DNA of 64,000 nucleotides from Gilliamella sp. ESL0405. GTDB lineage: Bacteria > Pseudomonadota > Gammaproteobacteria > Enterobacterales > Orbaceae. Both the position numbers and the translations under genes were made by a program. The notes under the pieces are model-generated. The model saw nothing but the letters and a program-made list of their open reading frames with translations. It searched no databases and was not told the origin of the DNA. Each line of letters starts with the position of its first letter. The stretch's first letter is position 1. Location: positions 1,116,001 to 1,180,000 of the forward strand of contig NZ_CP048265.1 in the NCBI RefSeq assembly GCF_019469205.1, read 5' to 3'. This document shows, piece by piece, positions 8,519 through 17,773 of this stretch.

Positions 8519-9874
8519 CTACAGTAAGCGCTTGATAATTCTATCAACCCGAATACGACTAAGTCTTTTAATCAGCTTGTGTACCTGCTTAGGGTAAAAT
8601 TGGCTAGCTTGAATTTGTTGGAAATGCGTAACCAATGTGGTTTTTTCACGAATAGTATCAAGTTCTTGTTGTAGTTGATGTTTTAGCTGGTGTTTTGGAT
8701 CGTGAACTAAAATGCCGTTTTCAAGATCTAAACGCCAAGCTCTCGGATTAAGGTTATTACCGGTTACCAGCATCCAGTCATTATCGACCCAAACCCCTTT
8801 TAAATGATAGGTTTGATCTTGATCTTTCCATAAACGAATAATCAATTGCTCTTTATCAACATACGATTGCAGACGTTCGATAAAGCGTCTTAAATTGATT
8901 TCATATAAATAAGGAAGCCCGCCGGAAATGTTAAATGGTTGATCTTCCGGTATATAAAAGTCATTTGCTACTTTATCACCAATAATAATCTCAACTTTTC
9001 GACCTTTACGTAGTAAACGAATAATGTCGCGTACTAAAATATTCGGTAGATTAAAGTACGGGGTGCAAAATATAATTTTCTTCTGAGTAATATTAACCAG
9101 ATGATGAATAATTTTATTTAACGCATTATTGCGTCCCAACCCTGCAATAGGCGCAACTGATAGCGATCTGTTATCAGTATTGTTGGTGTATTGATAATTG
9201 GCTCCGGAAATGTGCTGGCGTAACGATTTAATTGCCGATTTCAGTTGCTTACGGGTTTTATGATTTTCAATATCTAATCGTTGCAAACCTTCAAACGGTA
9301 AAAAGTTGTCATCAATGTACTTGATCATACTATCGGCTAACGCTTTATTGGTAATAAAGTGATATCGATCATAACGGTATTTATCGAGCTTATGCAGATA
9401 GACATTATTAATACTGGCACCGCTATAAATGACCGTGTCGTCAATGATTGATCCTTTTAAATGTAAAACACCGAGCACTTCCCGTCGATTAATTGGCACG
9501 CCATAGACCGGAATATCAATATCCGGATGTTGCTGTCTCATCTGATAATAGTAGCGTGCATTGGTGTTTGATTTATCTTCGCCAAATCGACCACGCTGCG
9601 CCCGATGCCAATCGACAAAGACTTTGATATCCAGACTAGGGTTGAGTTTTTTAGCTTGATAAAGGGCGGCAAGGATCTCTTTACCTGCTTCATCTTGTTC
9701 AAGATAAAGTGCCACAATATAGATTCGATATTGGGCTTTTTGAATATGTTCAAGTAACGCAGACCGATAACTTTGTGGATCATATAATATCTGATATTGT
9801 TCAGCATTTTGAGGAAGTTTGGCTAATTCATCAAGATGCTTTCGATGATTATATCTTATAAATGGTATTCGCAT
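8519..9874 (-). CDS. pssA: CDP-diacylglycerol--serine O-phosphatidyltransferase
   Basis: PssA makes phosphatidylserine, the precursor of phosphatidylethanolamine, at the inner face of the membrane. The 451 residues match the E. coli protein in length and throughout the sequence. It belongs to the phospholipase D superfamily: two HKD motifs are visible, His138 in HLKGSIID and His357 in HLKGVWVD, at the E. coli positions. No membrane helix is present; the family is a peripheral basic protein, and the C-terminus (RLSRIRVDRIIKRLL) is basic. It is transcribed toward the repeat array. Confidence 0.95.
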   Translation of the reverse strand: MRIPFIRYNHRKHLDELAKLPQNAEQYQILYDPQSYRSALLEHIQKAQYRIYIVALYLEQDEAGKEILAALYQAKKLNPSLDIKVFVDWHRAQRGRFGEDKSNTNARYYYQMRQQHPDIDIPVYGVPINRREVLGVLHLKGSIIDDTVIYSGASINNVYLHKLDKYRYDRYHFITNKALADSMIKYIDDNFLPFEGLQRLDIENHKTRKQLKSAIKSLRQHISGANYQYTNNTDNRSLSVAPIAGLGRNNALNKIIHHLVNITQKKIIFCTPYFNLPNILVRDIIRLLRKGRKVEIIIGDKVANDFYIPEDQPFNISGGLPYLYEINLRRFIERLQSYVDKEQLIIRLWKDQDQTYHLKGVWVDNDWMLVTGNNLNPRAWRLDLENGILVHDPKHQLKHQLQQELDTIREKTTLVTHFQQIQASQFYPKQVHKLIKRLSRIRVDRIIKRLL

Positions 9875-10002
9875 GATTCATATATCATTATAACTGGTAT
9901 AGATTGTAGAATAACACAATTTACATCAGAAAATAACACTCCTTTTTATGTGGGATAAGGTTTAAATCACTAATCATTATTATTTATTAATAAACAGATC
10001 AT

Positions 10003-11055
10003 TTAAGATTGTTCATCAACCCATGTTTGAATAATTTTATAAGTTAACGCAAGTACTACTGGACCAATAAACAGTCCCATAATACCAAAACCAAGTAGAC
10101 CACCAATCACACCAAATAAAATCAGTAAGAAAGGCAGATCAGCCCCTTTTTTAATTAGATAAGCTCGCATCACACTATCAAGGGTGGTTAAAATGATAGC
10201 CACCACAATAAGCACGATAGCGTAAACGGTGTGTCCATCCCAAAATTGCCAAATAATACAGCCTAGCATGACAACGACAGGTCCAATTTGAGCCACACAA
10301 CAGATAAATAAAATTAAGGTTAAAATACCCGGTAATGGCATTTTAGTTACAATAAAGCTTAAGCCACCAATTAACGCCAGCGTGATAGCGGTGACCACAA
10401 CGCCCAAAGCTACTGCTCGAATGGATTGGCCCGCTAAGGTGACCGTTGTTTTTCCGTATTGTTTAGATAAACGATTGGCAAACAGGTAGACATATTTTGT
10501 GGTACTTTCGCCTTTAAGGTAGAGTAAAAGGCTAAAAATAATCATCACCCCGGCATGAAAAATAAAGACGCTAATATTGGTTGCTTGTTCTAACAGCCAA
10601 CCAATGACGGTGCCAATATAGGGTTGAATATCTGAGATTAATTCTGAGCCGTCGGTCTTTCTAAGCTCTAACCATTTTTGATGCAATTCAGTACCAAACG
10701 TCGGTATGTTTTCTAACCAGTCAAATGTGGGTAACTCTTTGTAGGGTAACGTCCTTGCCCATTCAATCATATGATGCCCGTTTTGAGCAATGCTACTAAT
10801 GATTAAAATAAACGGAATGACGCAAACAAATGCTAATATCAATGCCATAACTAAAATTGACAGCCAACGTTTGTTAAACAATTTTTGTTGTATTTTTATC
10901 ATTAATGGCCAAGTTGCAATGACAACCATTACCGCCCAAAAGAAACCAAATAAGAAAGGCTCAATGACCCGATAAGTCACAATAATTAATAATCCAATTA
11001 GCAGTAAGTTAAGAATTAACTTTAATAGATCATAAGTATTTTTTTCAGCTGGCAT
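10003..11055 (-). CDS. ydiK: AI-2E family transporter YdiK
   Basis: A 350-residue polytopic inner-membrane protein with about eight hydrophobic segments; two lie at residues 15-55, one near 65-90, and the rest after residue 155. The soluble stretch between (residues ~95-150) matches the AI-2E/TqsA family layout. GLFIGPVVLAL near the C-terminus is a family signature. The substrate of YdiK is not established; the family includes the AI-2 exporter TqsA. It lies on the same strand as pssA with a 128-base gap and may be its own unit. Confidence 0.85.
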   Translation of the reverse strand: MPAEKNTYDLLKLILNLLLIGLLIIVTYRVIEPFLFGFFWAVMVVIATWPLMIKIQQKLFNKRWLSILVMALILAFVCVIPFILIISSIAQNGHHMIEWARTLPYKELPTFDWLENIPTFGTELHQKWLELRKTDGSELISDIQPYIGTVIGWLLEQATNISVFIFHAGVMIIFSLLLYLKGESTTKYVYLFANRLSKQYGKTTVTLAGQSIRAVALGVVVTAITLALIGGLSFIVTKMPLPGILTLILFICCVAQIGPVVVMLGCIIWQFWDGHTVYAIVLIVVAIILTTLDSVMRAYLIKKGADLPFLLILFGVIGGLLGFGIMGLFIGPVVLALTYKIIQTWVDEQS

Positions 11056-11167
11056 TTTTGTACCATGTTATTTGAGTAAGATAGTGTTATTATACGCTTT
11101 ATGCTTTAAAAAGCATATGATAAGGTGTTAATGGTCAATACATTCAATTTTTTGTTGGAGGCATAAT

Positions 11168-11662
11168 ATGAAAAAATTAATGTTATTAATGTTAATGGGT
11201 GTTGCATTATCTGCTTGTGCAAAATCACCAAACGTCCCCCAAGCAGTACAAAATATCAATGAAATTGCGCCTTATCCAGAGGCTAAAACGGGCTATACTC
11301 GTTATGTTATTCGTTTACCAAGCCTTGCTGATGAAAACAGTGCACAAGTTGAAGTTATGATCGGCAAAGAGATGAGTGTCGATTGTAATTCACGCAGTTT
11401 AACCGGCACGGTTAAGCAAGAAGAGCTCAAAGGCTGGGGTTACTCTTATTATGTTGTTGATAAAGTCAATGACGGCATTTCAACTTTAATGGCTTGCCCG
11501 CAAAGCGCTAACCATAATCAATTTGTCACTATGTATCACAATATTGGTTTATTAGGTTATAACAGCCGTTTACCAATTGTTTTTTATGTTCCAAGTGATC
11601 TCACTGTCAAATACCGTGTTTGGCAGCCAACTAGCAAACCTTTGCAGGCATCCGCTGAATAA
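11168..11662 (+). CDS. eco: ecotin-type serine protease inhibitor, predicted lipoprotein
   Basis: Ecotin dimers bind and block trypsin-fold serine proteases from outside the cell. The 164-residue protein keeps the core landmarks: IAPYP near residue 33, GWGYxYYVVDKV near residue 89, and the C73/C110 disulfide pair. The reactive loop reads STLMAC, so the P1 residue is Leu107, where E. coli ecotin has Met. The N-terminus ends in a lipobox LSAC with Cys17 and Ala at +2, predicting lipidation and outer-membrane sorting; E. coli ecotin is a soluble periplasmic protein. GGAGG precedes the ATG. Confidence 0.9.
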   Translation: MKKLMLLMLMGVALSACAKSPNVPQAVQNINEIAPYPEAKTGYTRYVIRLPSLADENSAQVEVMIGKEMSVDCNSRSLTGTVKQEELKGWGYSYYVVDKVNDGISTLMACPQSANHNQFVTMYHNIGLLGYNSRLPIVFYVPSDLTVKYRVWQPTSKPLQASAE

Positions 11663-11966
11663 TTACGTTAAATTATTTGTTAAGAGACTGCTAAAATCGG
11701 GCTGATCGGTTAAAATGTAATCATTCAGCCCAGATTCTCAAGATATTTGATATTTTATGTAGACATCTGGCAAAAAAAAGGTATTTTATCCCTCGTAATG
11801 CAAGGTTAGCTCTACTTGTTCATTATTATTAATGACTTGTGATTACCTGATTACCTCGGTTTCGCCATACGATTTAGAAATAGGTTATGGTAAAATTTGG
11901 GGGTTCGTTGTCAGTTAACAACGGGCTTGTGTCTAACATGTAATATCCCTAACTAGAGGAGAAGTG
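11663..11966. other. intergenic region before potF with two hairpins
   Basis: A 7-bp stem GGGCTGA/TCAGCCC (11699-11705 with 11725-11731) may end eco transcription, though no T-run follows. A second perfect stem CGTTGT/ACAACG (11906-11911 with 11918-11923) lies about 50 bases before potF and could shape the potF leader. I see no gene here. Confidence 0.35.
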
Positions 11967-11972
11967 GTGAGC

Positions 11973-13082
11973 ATGTTTACTCAACGTAAAACAATTCTTT
12001 CAATCATCGCTGGTGTTTCACTAGCATTATCTCAATCTGCTATCGCTAAAGATCGTGTCGTGCATTTTTATAACTGGGCGGGTCAAATCGGTAATCAAAC
12101 TATTGCTGATTTTGAAAAATCCACCGGTATTAAACTTGTTTATGATGTGTATGATTCCAATGAAGCGCTCGAAGGCAAGCTTATGGCTGGTCATTCTGGG
12201 TTTGATGTGGTCTCTCCGTCAGATAGTTTTTTAGCAAGACAAATCAAATCGGGTATCTATTTACCATTAGATAAAAGTAAATTACCGAATTGGAAAAATC
12301 TTGATCCAAATCTAATGAAATTAATGGCAAATCACGATCCGGATAACACTTATGCTATTCCGTATGTATGGATGACAACCGGTATTGGTTATAATATTGA
12401 TAAAGTTAAAGAGCGTTTAGGTGATAATGCACCGGTCGACAGCTGGGACTTAGTGTTTAAACCTGAAAATATGGAAAAACTTAAAGATTGTGGTGTGGCA
12501 TTTTTAGATGCGCCGACCGAAATCTTTGCCAGTGCGTTGCAATATTTAGGTAAAGACCCAAATAGTACCGATGCGAAAGATTATACAGGTGCCGCTTACG
12601 AGTTGTTAGAGAAAGTTAGACCTAATATTCGTTATTTCCACTCTTCACAATATATTACCGATCTTGCAAATGGTGATATCTGTGTCATTTTAGGTTGGTC
12701 TGGCGATATTTTACAATCACGTGATAGAGCTAACGAAGCTAAAAACGGTGTGCATATTGGTTATCAAATTCCTAAAGAAGGCGCATTAGTCTTTTTTGAT
12801 ACCTTTGCCATTCCAAAAGATGCCGCTAACGTAGAAGAAGCTCACGAGTTCTTAAACTTTGTTATGAAACCTGAAATTGCTGCACAAGTCACTAACGATG
12901 TTAATTTTGCTAGTGCAAACAAGGTAGCAAATGATCAGTTTGTTAAGCCGGAAGTGAAAAACGATCCTGCTGTTTATCCGAAACCGGAAGTTATGGAAAA
13001 ACTATTTACTTTAACAGTTAAAGAACCTAAGCTTGAACGTGTGATCACACGTACATGGACAAAACTCAAAACTGGTAGATAA
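11973..13082 (+). CDS. potF: putrescine ABC transporter, periplasmic binding protein PotF
   Basis: PotF captures putrescine in the periplasm for the PotGHI importer. After a signal peptide ending at SAIA|KD, the sequence follows PotF rather than PotD along its length (FYNWAGQIGN, DSNEALEGKLMAG, FLDAPTEIFASALQYLGKDPNS, NIRYFHSSQYITDLANGDICV). The start is uncertain: AGAGGAG lies 5 bases before a GTG at 11967 and 11 before the ATG at 11973; I prefer the ATG because it opens a standard signal peptide. A strong terminator sits between this gene and potG. Confidence 0.92.
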   Translation: MFTQRKTILSIIAGVSLALSQSAIAKDRVVHFYNWAGQIGNQTIADFEKSTGIKLVYDVYDSNEALEGKLMAGHSGFDVVSPSDSFLARQIKSGIYLPLDKSKLPNWKNLDPNLMKLMANHDPDNTYAIPYVWMTTGIGYNIDKVKERLGDNAPVDSWDLVFKPENMEKLKDCGVAFLDAPTEIFASALQYLGKDPNSTDAKDYTGAAYELLEKVRPNIRYFHSSQYITDLANGDICVILGWSGDILQSRDRANEAKNGVHIGYQIPKEGALVFFDTFAIPKDAANVEEAHEFLNFVMKPEIAAQVTNDVNFASANKVANDQFVKPEVKNDPAVYPKPEVMEKLFTLTVKEPKLERVITRTWTKLKTGR

Positions 13083-13122
13083 ACGTCAATTGAAAAATTG
13101 CGTTATTTACACGATATATTCT

Positions 13123-13162
13123 AGACGGAGAGATTGTTGAGTCTTTCCGTCTCGTTTTTTTT
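13123..13162 (+). terminator. intra-operon terminator between potF and potG
   Basis: An 11-bp stem with one G-T pair (13123-13133 with 13142-13152) is followed by CG and eight T. As potG starts only 26 bases later, partial read-through would leave PotF in excess over the ATPase and permeases. Confidence 0.85.
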
Positions 13163-13187
13163 GGCTTGTTGTTAAGAGGAAAAAAGA

Positions 13188-14324
13188 GTGAACGATAAAA
13201 CAACAAATCAGGTACAGCCTAAAAAAAAGATGATAACTCCATTATTGGAGATCAAAAATTTAACCAAAGTTTTTAATGATGATTATTATGCGGTTGATGA
13301 TGTGAATCTAACCATTTATAAAGGTGAGATTTTCGCATTATTGGGTGCATCAGGTAGTGGTAAGTCTACGTTATTACGTATGCTTGCTGGTTTTGAGCAG
13401 CCAACTTCGGGGCAGATTATTCTTGATGGTAAAGATTTATCACAAGTGCCACCTTATAACCGACCAATTAATATGATGTTTCAATCGTATGCTCTATTTC
13501 CTCACATGACGGTTGAGCAAAATATTGCTTTTGGTTTAAAGCAAGACAAATTAGATCCGAAAGAGATCAAACATCGTGTTGAAGAGATGCTCGCGCTAGT
13601 TCATATGGAACAGTTTGGCCGACGCAAGCCACACCAATTATCCGGCGGTCAACGCCAACGTGTTGCCTTAGCACGTAGTTTAGCTAAACGGCCGAAACTA
13701 CTGTTATTAGATGAGCCAATGGGAGCGCTGGATAAACAGCTACGTGATCGTATGCAACTGGAAGTGGTCAGCATTTTAGAGCAAGTCGGCGCCACTTGCG
13801 TTATGGTGACCCATGATCAGGAAGAAGCCATGACAATGGCAGGGCGAATTGCGATTATGAACAAAGGGCAATTTGTCCAAATTGGTGAACCAGAAGAGAT
13901 TTATGAGCATCCAAATTGCCGTTATAGTGCTGAATTTATCGGCTCAGTTAATGTTTTTGACGGTATTTTGCAAGAAACCTTAGAAGACGGATTAATTATC
14001 AATTGTCCGATGATCAAGCATCCAATCAAAGTTGATTATGATTCGCCAGCTGTCGAAGGTGTGCCAATTCAAGTTGCCTTACGTCCGGAAAAAATTAAAT
14101 TATGTGATGAAATACCGGAAGAAGGGTATAACGTTGCAACCGGTGAAGTGGTAGAAATTGCTTATCTTGGTGATTTGTCGATTTATCACGTTAAACTGGG
14201 CAGCGGACAAATTATCATTGCACAGTTACAAAATGAGCATCGCTATCGTAAAGGCATGCCAACTTGGGGGGATGTGATCAACCTAAGTTGGGAAGTTGAT
14301 AGTTGTGTTGTGCTTACCGAATAG
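13188..14324 (+). CDS. potG: putrescine ABC transporter, ATP-binding protein PotG
   Basis: PotG hydrolyses ATP to drive putrescine import. The 378-residue protein has the Walker A GASGSGKST near residue 52, the Q-loop MFQSYALF, the ABC signature LSGGQRQR, Walker B LLLLDEP and the switch His in MVTHDQEE. The C-terminal TOBE domain (from ~residue 260) matches E. coli PotG. It starts with GTG; AGAGGAAAAAAGA lies just before. The potH gene starts 18 bases after its stop. Confidence 0.95.
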   Translation: MNDKTTNQVQPKKKMITPLLEIKNLTKVFNDDYYAVDDVNLTIYKGEIFALLGASGSGKSTLLRMLAGFEQPTSGQIILDGKDLSQVPPYNRPINMMFQSYALFPHMTVEQNIAFGLKQDKLDPKEIKHRVEEMLALVHMEQFGRRKPHQLSGGQRQRVALARSLAKRPKLLLLDEPMGALDKQLRDRMQLEVVSILEQVGATCVMVTHDQEEAMTMAGRIAIMNKGQFVQIGEPEEIYEHPNCRYSAEFIGSVNVFDGILQETLEDGLIINCPMIKHPIKVDYDSPAVEGVPIQVALRPEKIKLCDEIPEEGYNVATGEVVEIAYLGDLSIYHVKLGSGQIIIAQLQNEHRYRKGMPTWGDVINLSWEVDSCVVLTE

Positions 14325-14342
14325 ACAAAAGAGGATAAAGTA

Positions 14343-15515
14343 ATGCGATCCATTTTATTGGGTTTGTTGTTAAATGCATTTGTCTTGCTTAATGTTTATT
14401 GGCGTTTTCAAACAACTGATGCATTTGATAACTTATTTTTAGATGCGCTCTTTACGGCAATGACATTAAGCTTCTTATTGTCATGCTTAGGATTATATTT
14501 AGCAAATTACAAACCATCAAAATTTGCTTATCGCTTAATTATTGCCGGAAGCATATTGTTCATTCCTGCTGGGTTAGTTGCCATTTATTTTGCTTATAAA
14601 AAAATGCGCCAACAGCGGGATGAATCCGATTTGATGACACTTTATGGTCGGTTAACTGTCATTGCTATTCCATATTTATGGATGTTATTGCTGTTTTTAC
14701 TGCCATTTTTAATTGTGTTTAGAATCAGTTTTTCCGAGATAGCTTCGGCTGTTCCGCCTTATACTGATCTGTTTAGCTATGATGACGGACTGCTCAATAT
14801 TGTTTTGAACTTCGGTAATTATGTCAATTTAATCACGGATACTATCTATCTTGATTCTTATTTGCAATCACTAAAAATTGCGGCGATTTCAACAATATTA
14901 TGTATTTTAATTGGCTATCCATTAGCGTGGGCAATTTCACAATGTAAACCGTCAACCCGTAACATTTTGTTACTTTTGATTATATTGCCTTCCTGGACTT
15001 CGTTTTTGATTCGGGTTTACGCATGGATTGGTATCTTAAATCCAAATGGCTTACTTAATCACTTTTTAATGTGGTTAGGCGTGATTGATCAGCCGCTGAT
15101 CATTATGAAAACTTATTTCGCCGTTTATATCGGTATTGTCTATTCTTATTTGCCGTTTGTGATTCTGCCAATCTATACATCACTAAGTAAAGTAGATACG
15201 ACCTTAATTGAAGCAGCGTTAGATTTAGGTTGTAAACCGATTAAGACCTTTTTCAAAATTATTGTGCCATTAACTAAAAATGGCGTTATTGCAGGGGGAA
15301 TGTTGGTCTTTATTCCGGCAGTGGGTGAATATGTCATTCCGGAACTATTAGGACCTTCAGAAGGTATTATGATTGGTACCCAGCTTTGGACTGAATTCTT
15401 CAATAACCATGATTGGCCAGCGGCATCGGCAGTTGCCAGTGTGATGCTTCTGATATTAATTGTGCCAATATATTATTTCAACAAATTTCAGAACAGCCAA
15501 ACGGGGGGTAAATAA
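14343..15515 (+). CDS. potH: putrescine ABC transporter, permease PotH, with N-terminal extension
   Basis: One of two membrane subunits of the importer. The conserved permease part starts around residue 100 (RLTVIAIPYLWMLLLFLLPF) and ends with six helices and the EAA motif (EAALDLGCKPIKTFFKIIVPL). At 390 residues it is about 70 longer than E. coli PotH: the first ~95 residues add roughly three hydrophobic segments not found there. The start has AGAGGA 9 bases upstream, and no later Met in the extension has a better site. It is directly joined to potI. Confidence 0.93.
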   Translation: MRSILLGLLLNAFVLLNVYWRFQTTDAFDNLFLDALFTAMTLSFLLSCLGLYLANYKPSKFAYRLIIAGSILFIPAGLVAIYFAYKKMRQQRDESDLMTLYGRLTVIAIPYLWMLLLFLLPFLIVFRISFSEIASAVPPYTDLFSYDDGLLNIVLNFGNYVNLITDTIYLDSYLQSLKIAAISTILCILIGYPLAWAISQCKPSTRNILLLLIILPSWTSFLIRVYAWIGILNPNGLLNHFLMWLGVIDQPLIIMKTYFAVYIGIVYSYLPFVILPIYTSLSKVDTTLIEAALDLGCKPIKTFFKIIVPLTKNGVIAGGMLVFIPAVGEYVIPELLGPSEGIMIGTQLWTEFFNNHDWPAASAVASVMLLILIVPIYYFNKFQNSQTGGK

Positions 15516-16517
15516 ATGAATAATTCATCACTTATTCTACGATCTGCTTTGATCGTCTTTATCTCTTCGCTACTTGGTGTGATGATTTTAACACTGTTGA
15601 TATCATCATCCGGACTGAGTTTATTAGGCTCAGCGAGCTACTATATTGGTTGCTTAACATTTAGCTTGATTGTAACGACACTCGTGACTATTGCGTTAGT
15701 TTGTCGTTGCTTAAAAGGGCTAATTTTATTGGTGGTATTTTCCTTTTTGTATATCCCAATGATTATATTGATTATCTATTCATTCAATAGTTCACGCTTA
15801 GTGACAGTATGGGCAGATTTTTCAACCAAATGGTACTTTGAGCTTATTCACAATGATACGTTGCTTAAAGCTGTCGGATTGAGCTTATCGATTGCCGCTG
15901 GCGCAGCAACGCTGGCTATTTTGTTAGGTACATTAGCCGCTTACGCCATTATTCGTTTCAGACGTTTCCGTGGCGCTAATTTGTTCTCATTTATGACAAC
16001 AGCACCGTTGGTTATGCCTGATGTTATAACGGGTTTAGCACTGTTATTACTATTTGTTGGTATCGGACAAGTGTTAGGTTGGCCTAAAGACCGTGGCGCA
16101 ATTACCATTTGGATGGCGCATGCCACATTTTGTACCGCTTATGTTACCGTGGTCATTAGTGCCCGTTTACGTGAATTAGATAAGTCGATAGAAGAGGCGG
16201 CACTCGATTTAGGTGCTAATCCGCTTAAGGTATTTTTTATTATCACCTTACCTATGATCGCCCCAGCGTTAGTATCGGGTTGGTTACTGGCATTTACCTT
16301 ATCACTGGATGATGTGGTGATTGCGAATTTTGTCACCGGACCGGGCGCAATGACTTTGCCTAAACTTATTTTCTCAAAAGTTAGGTTAGGGGTCGATCCA
16401 CAAGTCAATGCACTGGCAACAATTATTCTATTGATTGTCGGCATTATTGGTTTTATATCATGGCTGTGGATGCGTAAAGCTGAGCGACGTAAAATGCGGG
16501 AAATTCGTATGCAATAA
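15516..16517 (+). CDS. potI: putrescine ABC transporter, permease PotI, with N-terminal extension
   Basis: Second permease of the putrescine importer. The family part begins near residue 70 (LKGLILLVVFSFLYIPMIILIIYSFNSS) and carries the EAA loop EEAALDLGANPLKVFF. At 333 residues it exceeds E. coli PotI by about 50, with two additional hydrophobic segments at residues ~8-30 and 38-60. Its ATG follows the potH stop directly (TAA-ATG), with GGGGG in the end of potH as the ribosome site, indicating translational coupling. A terminator follows. Confidence 0.93.
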   Translation: MNNSSLILRSALIVFISSLLGVMILTLLISSSGLSLLGSASYYIGCLTFSLIVTTLVTIALVCRCLKGLILLVVFSFLYIPMIILIIYSFNSSRLVTVWADFSTKWYFELIHNDTLLKAVGLSLSIAAGAATLAILLGTLAAYAIIRFRRFRGANLFSFMTTAPLVMPDVITGLALLLLFVGIGQVLGWPKDRGAITIWMAHATFCTAYVTVVISARLRELDKSIEEAALDLGANPLKVFFIITLPMIAPALVSGWLLAFTLSLDDVVIANFVTGPGAMTLPKLIFSKVRLGVDPQVNALATIILLIVGIIGFISWLWMRKAERRKMREIRMQ

Positions 16518-16552
16518 CTTATTGCTTTTACTCAATATTGCTTTTATTAATT

Positions 16553-16577
16553 ATTGCCGCTATATGCGGCAATTTTT
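16553..16577 (+). terminator. Rho-independent terminator of the pot operon
   Basis: A perfect 8-bp stem (16553-16560 with 16566-16573), a 5-base loop and a run of five T follow potI. Confidence 0.8.
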
Positions 16578-16644
16578 CTTTAAAATGTCCGTGTTTTTTA
16601 ATGCATTTTGTATTATAGTGTTTTAAGTCAGTTTTCTGACAAAA

Positions 16645-16822
16645 TTCTCAGGGCGGGGTGTAATTCCCCACCGGTGGTTATAGCCCACGAGCGCTTAATC
16701 GTTTATTTTGTTGGTTTAGTGCGGTATGTTTCCGACTAAACACTCAATATCTTTAATCGATTAAGGTCTAGCAGATTTGGTGTGATTCCAAAGCCGACAG
16801 TTAAAGTCTGGATGAAAGAGAG
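16645..16822 (+). promoter_or_regulatory. FMN riboswitch (RFN element) controlling ribB
   Basis: The hallmark RFN segments are in order: the 5' strand with CAGGGCGGGGTG and CCCCACCGGTGG (16649-16676), the AGCCCACGAGCG block, a variable arm with the TTTAGT.../ACTAAAC stem, the CAGATTTGGTG...CCAAAGCCGACAG block (16771-16800) and the closing TCTGGATGAAAGAG. Bound FMN would lower ribB expression. Downstream, GCCCTGA at 16877-16883 is exactly complementary to TCAGGGC at 16648-16654 inside the aptamer, a likely part of the expression platform. I see no strong terminator before ribB, so control may be on translation. Confidence 0.93.
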
Positions 16823-17042
16823 TAGCTTATCTTTTCTATATTTACCGAAAGGTAAAATCACTATGGTCAAGCACTTGCCCTGATTCTGGTATTTAATTTA
16901 TTTATACTTAATTGAAAAAAAGCAAAGACAAAGCCCTAAATGCGCATACGGCGATCAGCCAGATATATTTACGGCATGTTCTTCGCAAATTGGATTTAAG
17001 TGTAAATACAATTAATTGTATATAACAGGATAGGTAACTACC

Positions 17043-17678
17043 ATGAATCAGTTTAATTTAAATGAGTTTGGCACACCGATTGAGCGTGTGAAAAATGCGA
17101 TATCTGCACTTAAAGCCGGTCAAGGTGTATTAGTGTTAGATGATGAAGATCGTGAAAATGAAGGCGATATTATTTGGCCAGCTGAAACAATCACCACAGA
17201 GCAAATGGCGTTGACCATTCGTTATGGTAGTGGGATTGTCTGTTTATGCATGCCAAAAGCCTATTGTGAAAAATTACAATTACCGATGATGGTGGCAAAT
17301 AACACGAGTAAAAATCATACCGCTTTCACGATTACCATTGAAGCGGCTGAAGGCGTGTCAACCGGTGTTTCAGCCGCCGATCGCGTCACCACTGTTCGAG
17401 CAGCCGTTGCGGATGATGCAAAACCCAGTGATTTAAATCATCCCGGTCACGTGTTCCCGTTAGTGGCTCAACAAGGTGGGGTACTGGCACGGCGTGGGCA
17501 TACTGAGGCTTCTGTTGATTTAGTGACTTTAGCCGGATTCAAACCTGCTGCGGTTATTTGTGAATTAACCAATGATGACGGCTCTATGGCAAGAGCGCCA
17601 CAAGTGGTTGAGTTTGCTAAAAAACACCATTTACCAGTGGTCACTATTGAAGATATTGTTCAATATCGTGAATCTTAA
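17043..17678 (+). CDS. ribB: 3,4-dihydroxy-2-butanone 4-phosphate synthase
   Basis: RibB converts ribulose 5-phosphate to the four-carbon precursor of riboflavin plus formate. The 211-residue protein is a single-domain RibB with no GTP cyclohydrolase II fusion. Metal and substrate residues appear in [10 protein letters not shown] (residues ~36-45), the SAADR stretch and the GHTEASVDL motif near residue 150. It stands alone behind the FMN riboswitch, as in enterobacteria. The ribosome site AGGATAGGTAAC is modest, consistent with control at translation. Confidence 0.95.
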   Translation: MNQFNLNEFGTPIERVKNAISALKAGQGVLVLDDEDRENEGDIIWPAETITTEQMALTIRYGSGIVCLCMPKAYCEKLQLPMMVANNTSKNHTAFTITIEAAEGVSTGVSAADRVTTVRAAVADDAKPSDLNHPGHVFPLVAQQGGVLARRGHTEASVDLVTLAGFKPAAVICELTNDDGSMARAPQVVEFAKKHHLPVVTIEDIVQYRES

Positions 17679-17699
17679 GATCTTGCTAAATGGTGGAAG

Positions 17700-17730
17700 A
17701 TAACTATGCCGAATTTGTCGGCATAGTTAT
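17700..17730. terminator. long hairpin between convergent ribB and the peptidase gene
   Basis: A perfect 13-bp stem (17700-17712 with 17718-17730) with a 5-base loop, but no T-run on either side. The right arm is followed by a direct repeat of TAGTTATTGGC. It may stop or stabilise both transcripts; termination is unproven. Confidence 0.45.
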
Positions 17731-17773
17731 TGGCGTAGTTATTGGCACCATTATCGACATAGTTATGGTTAAA

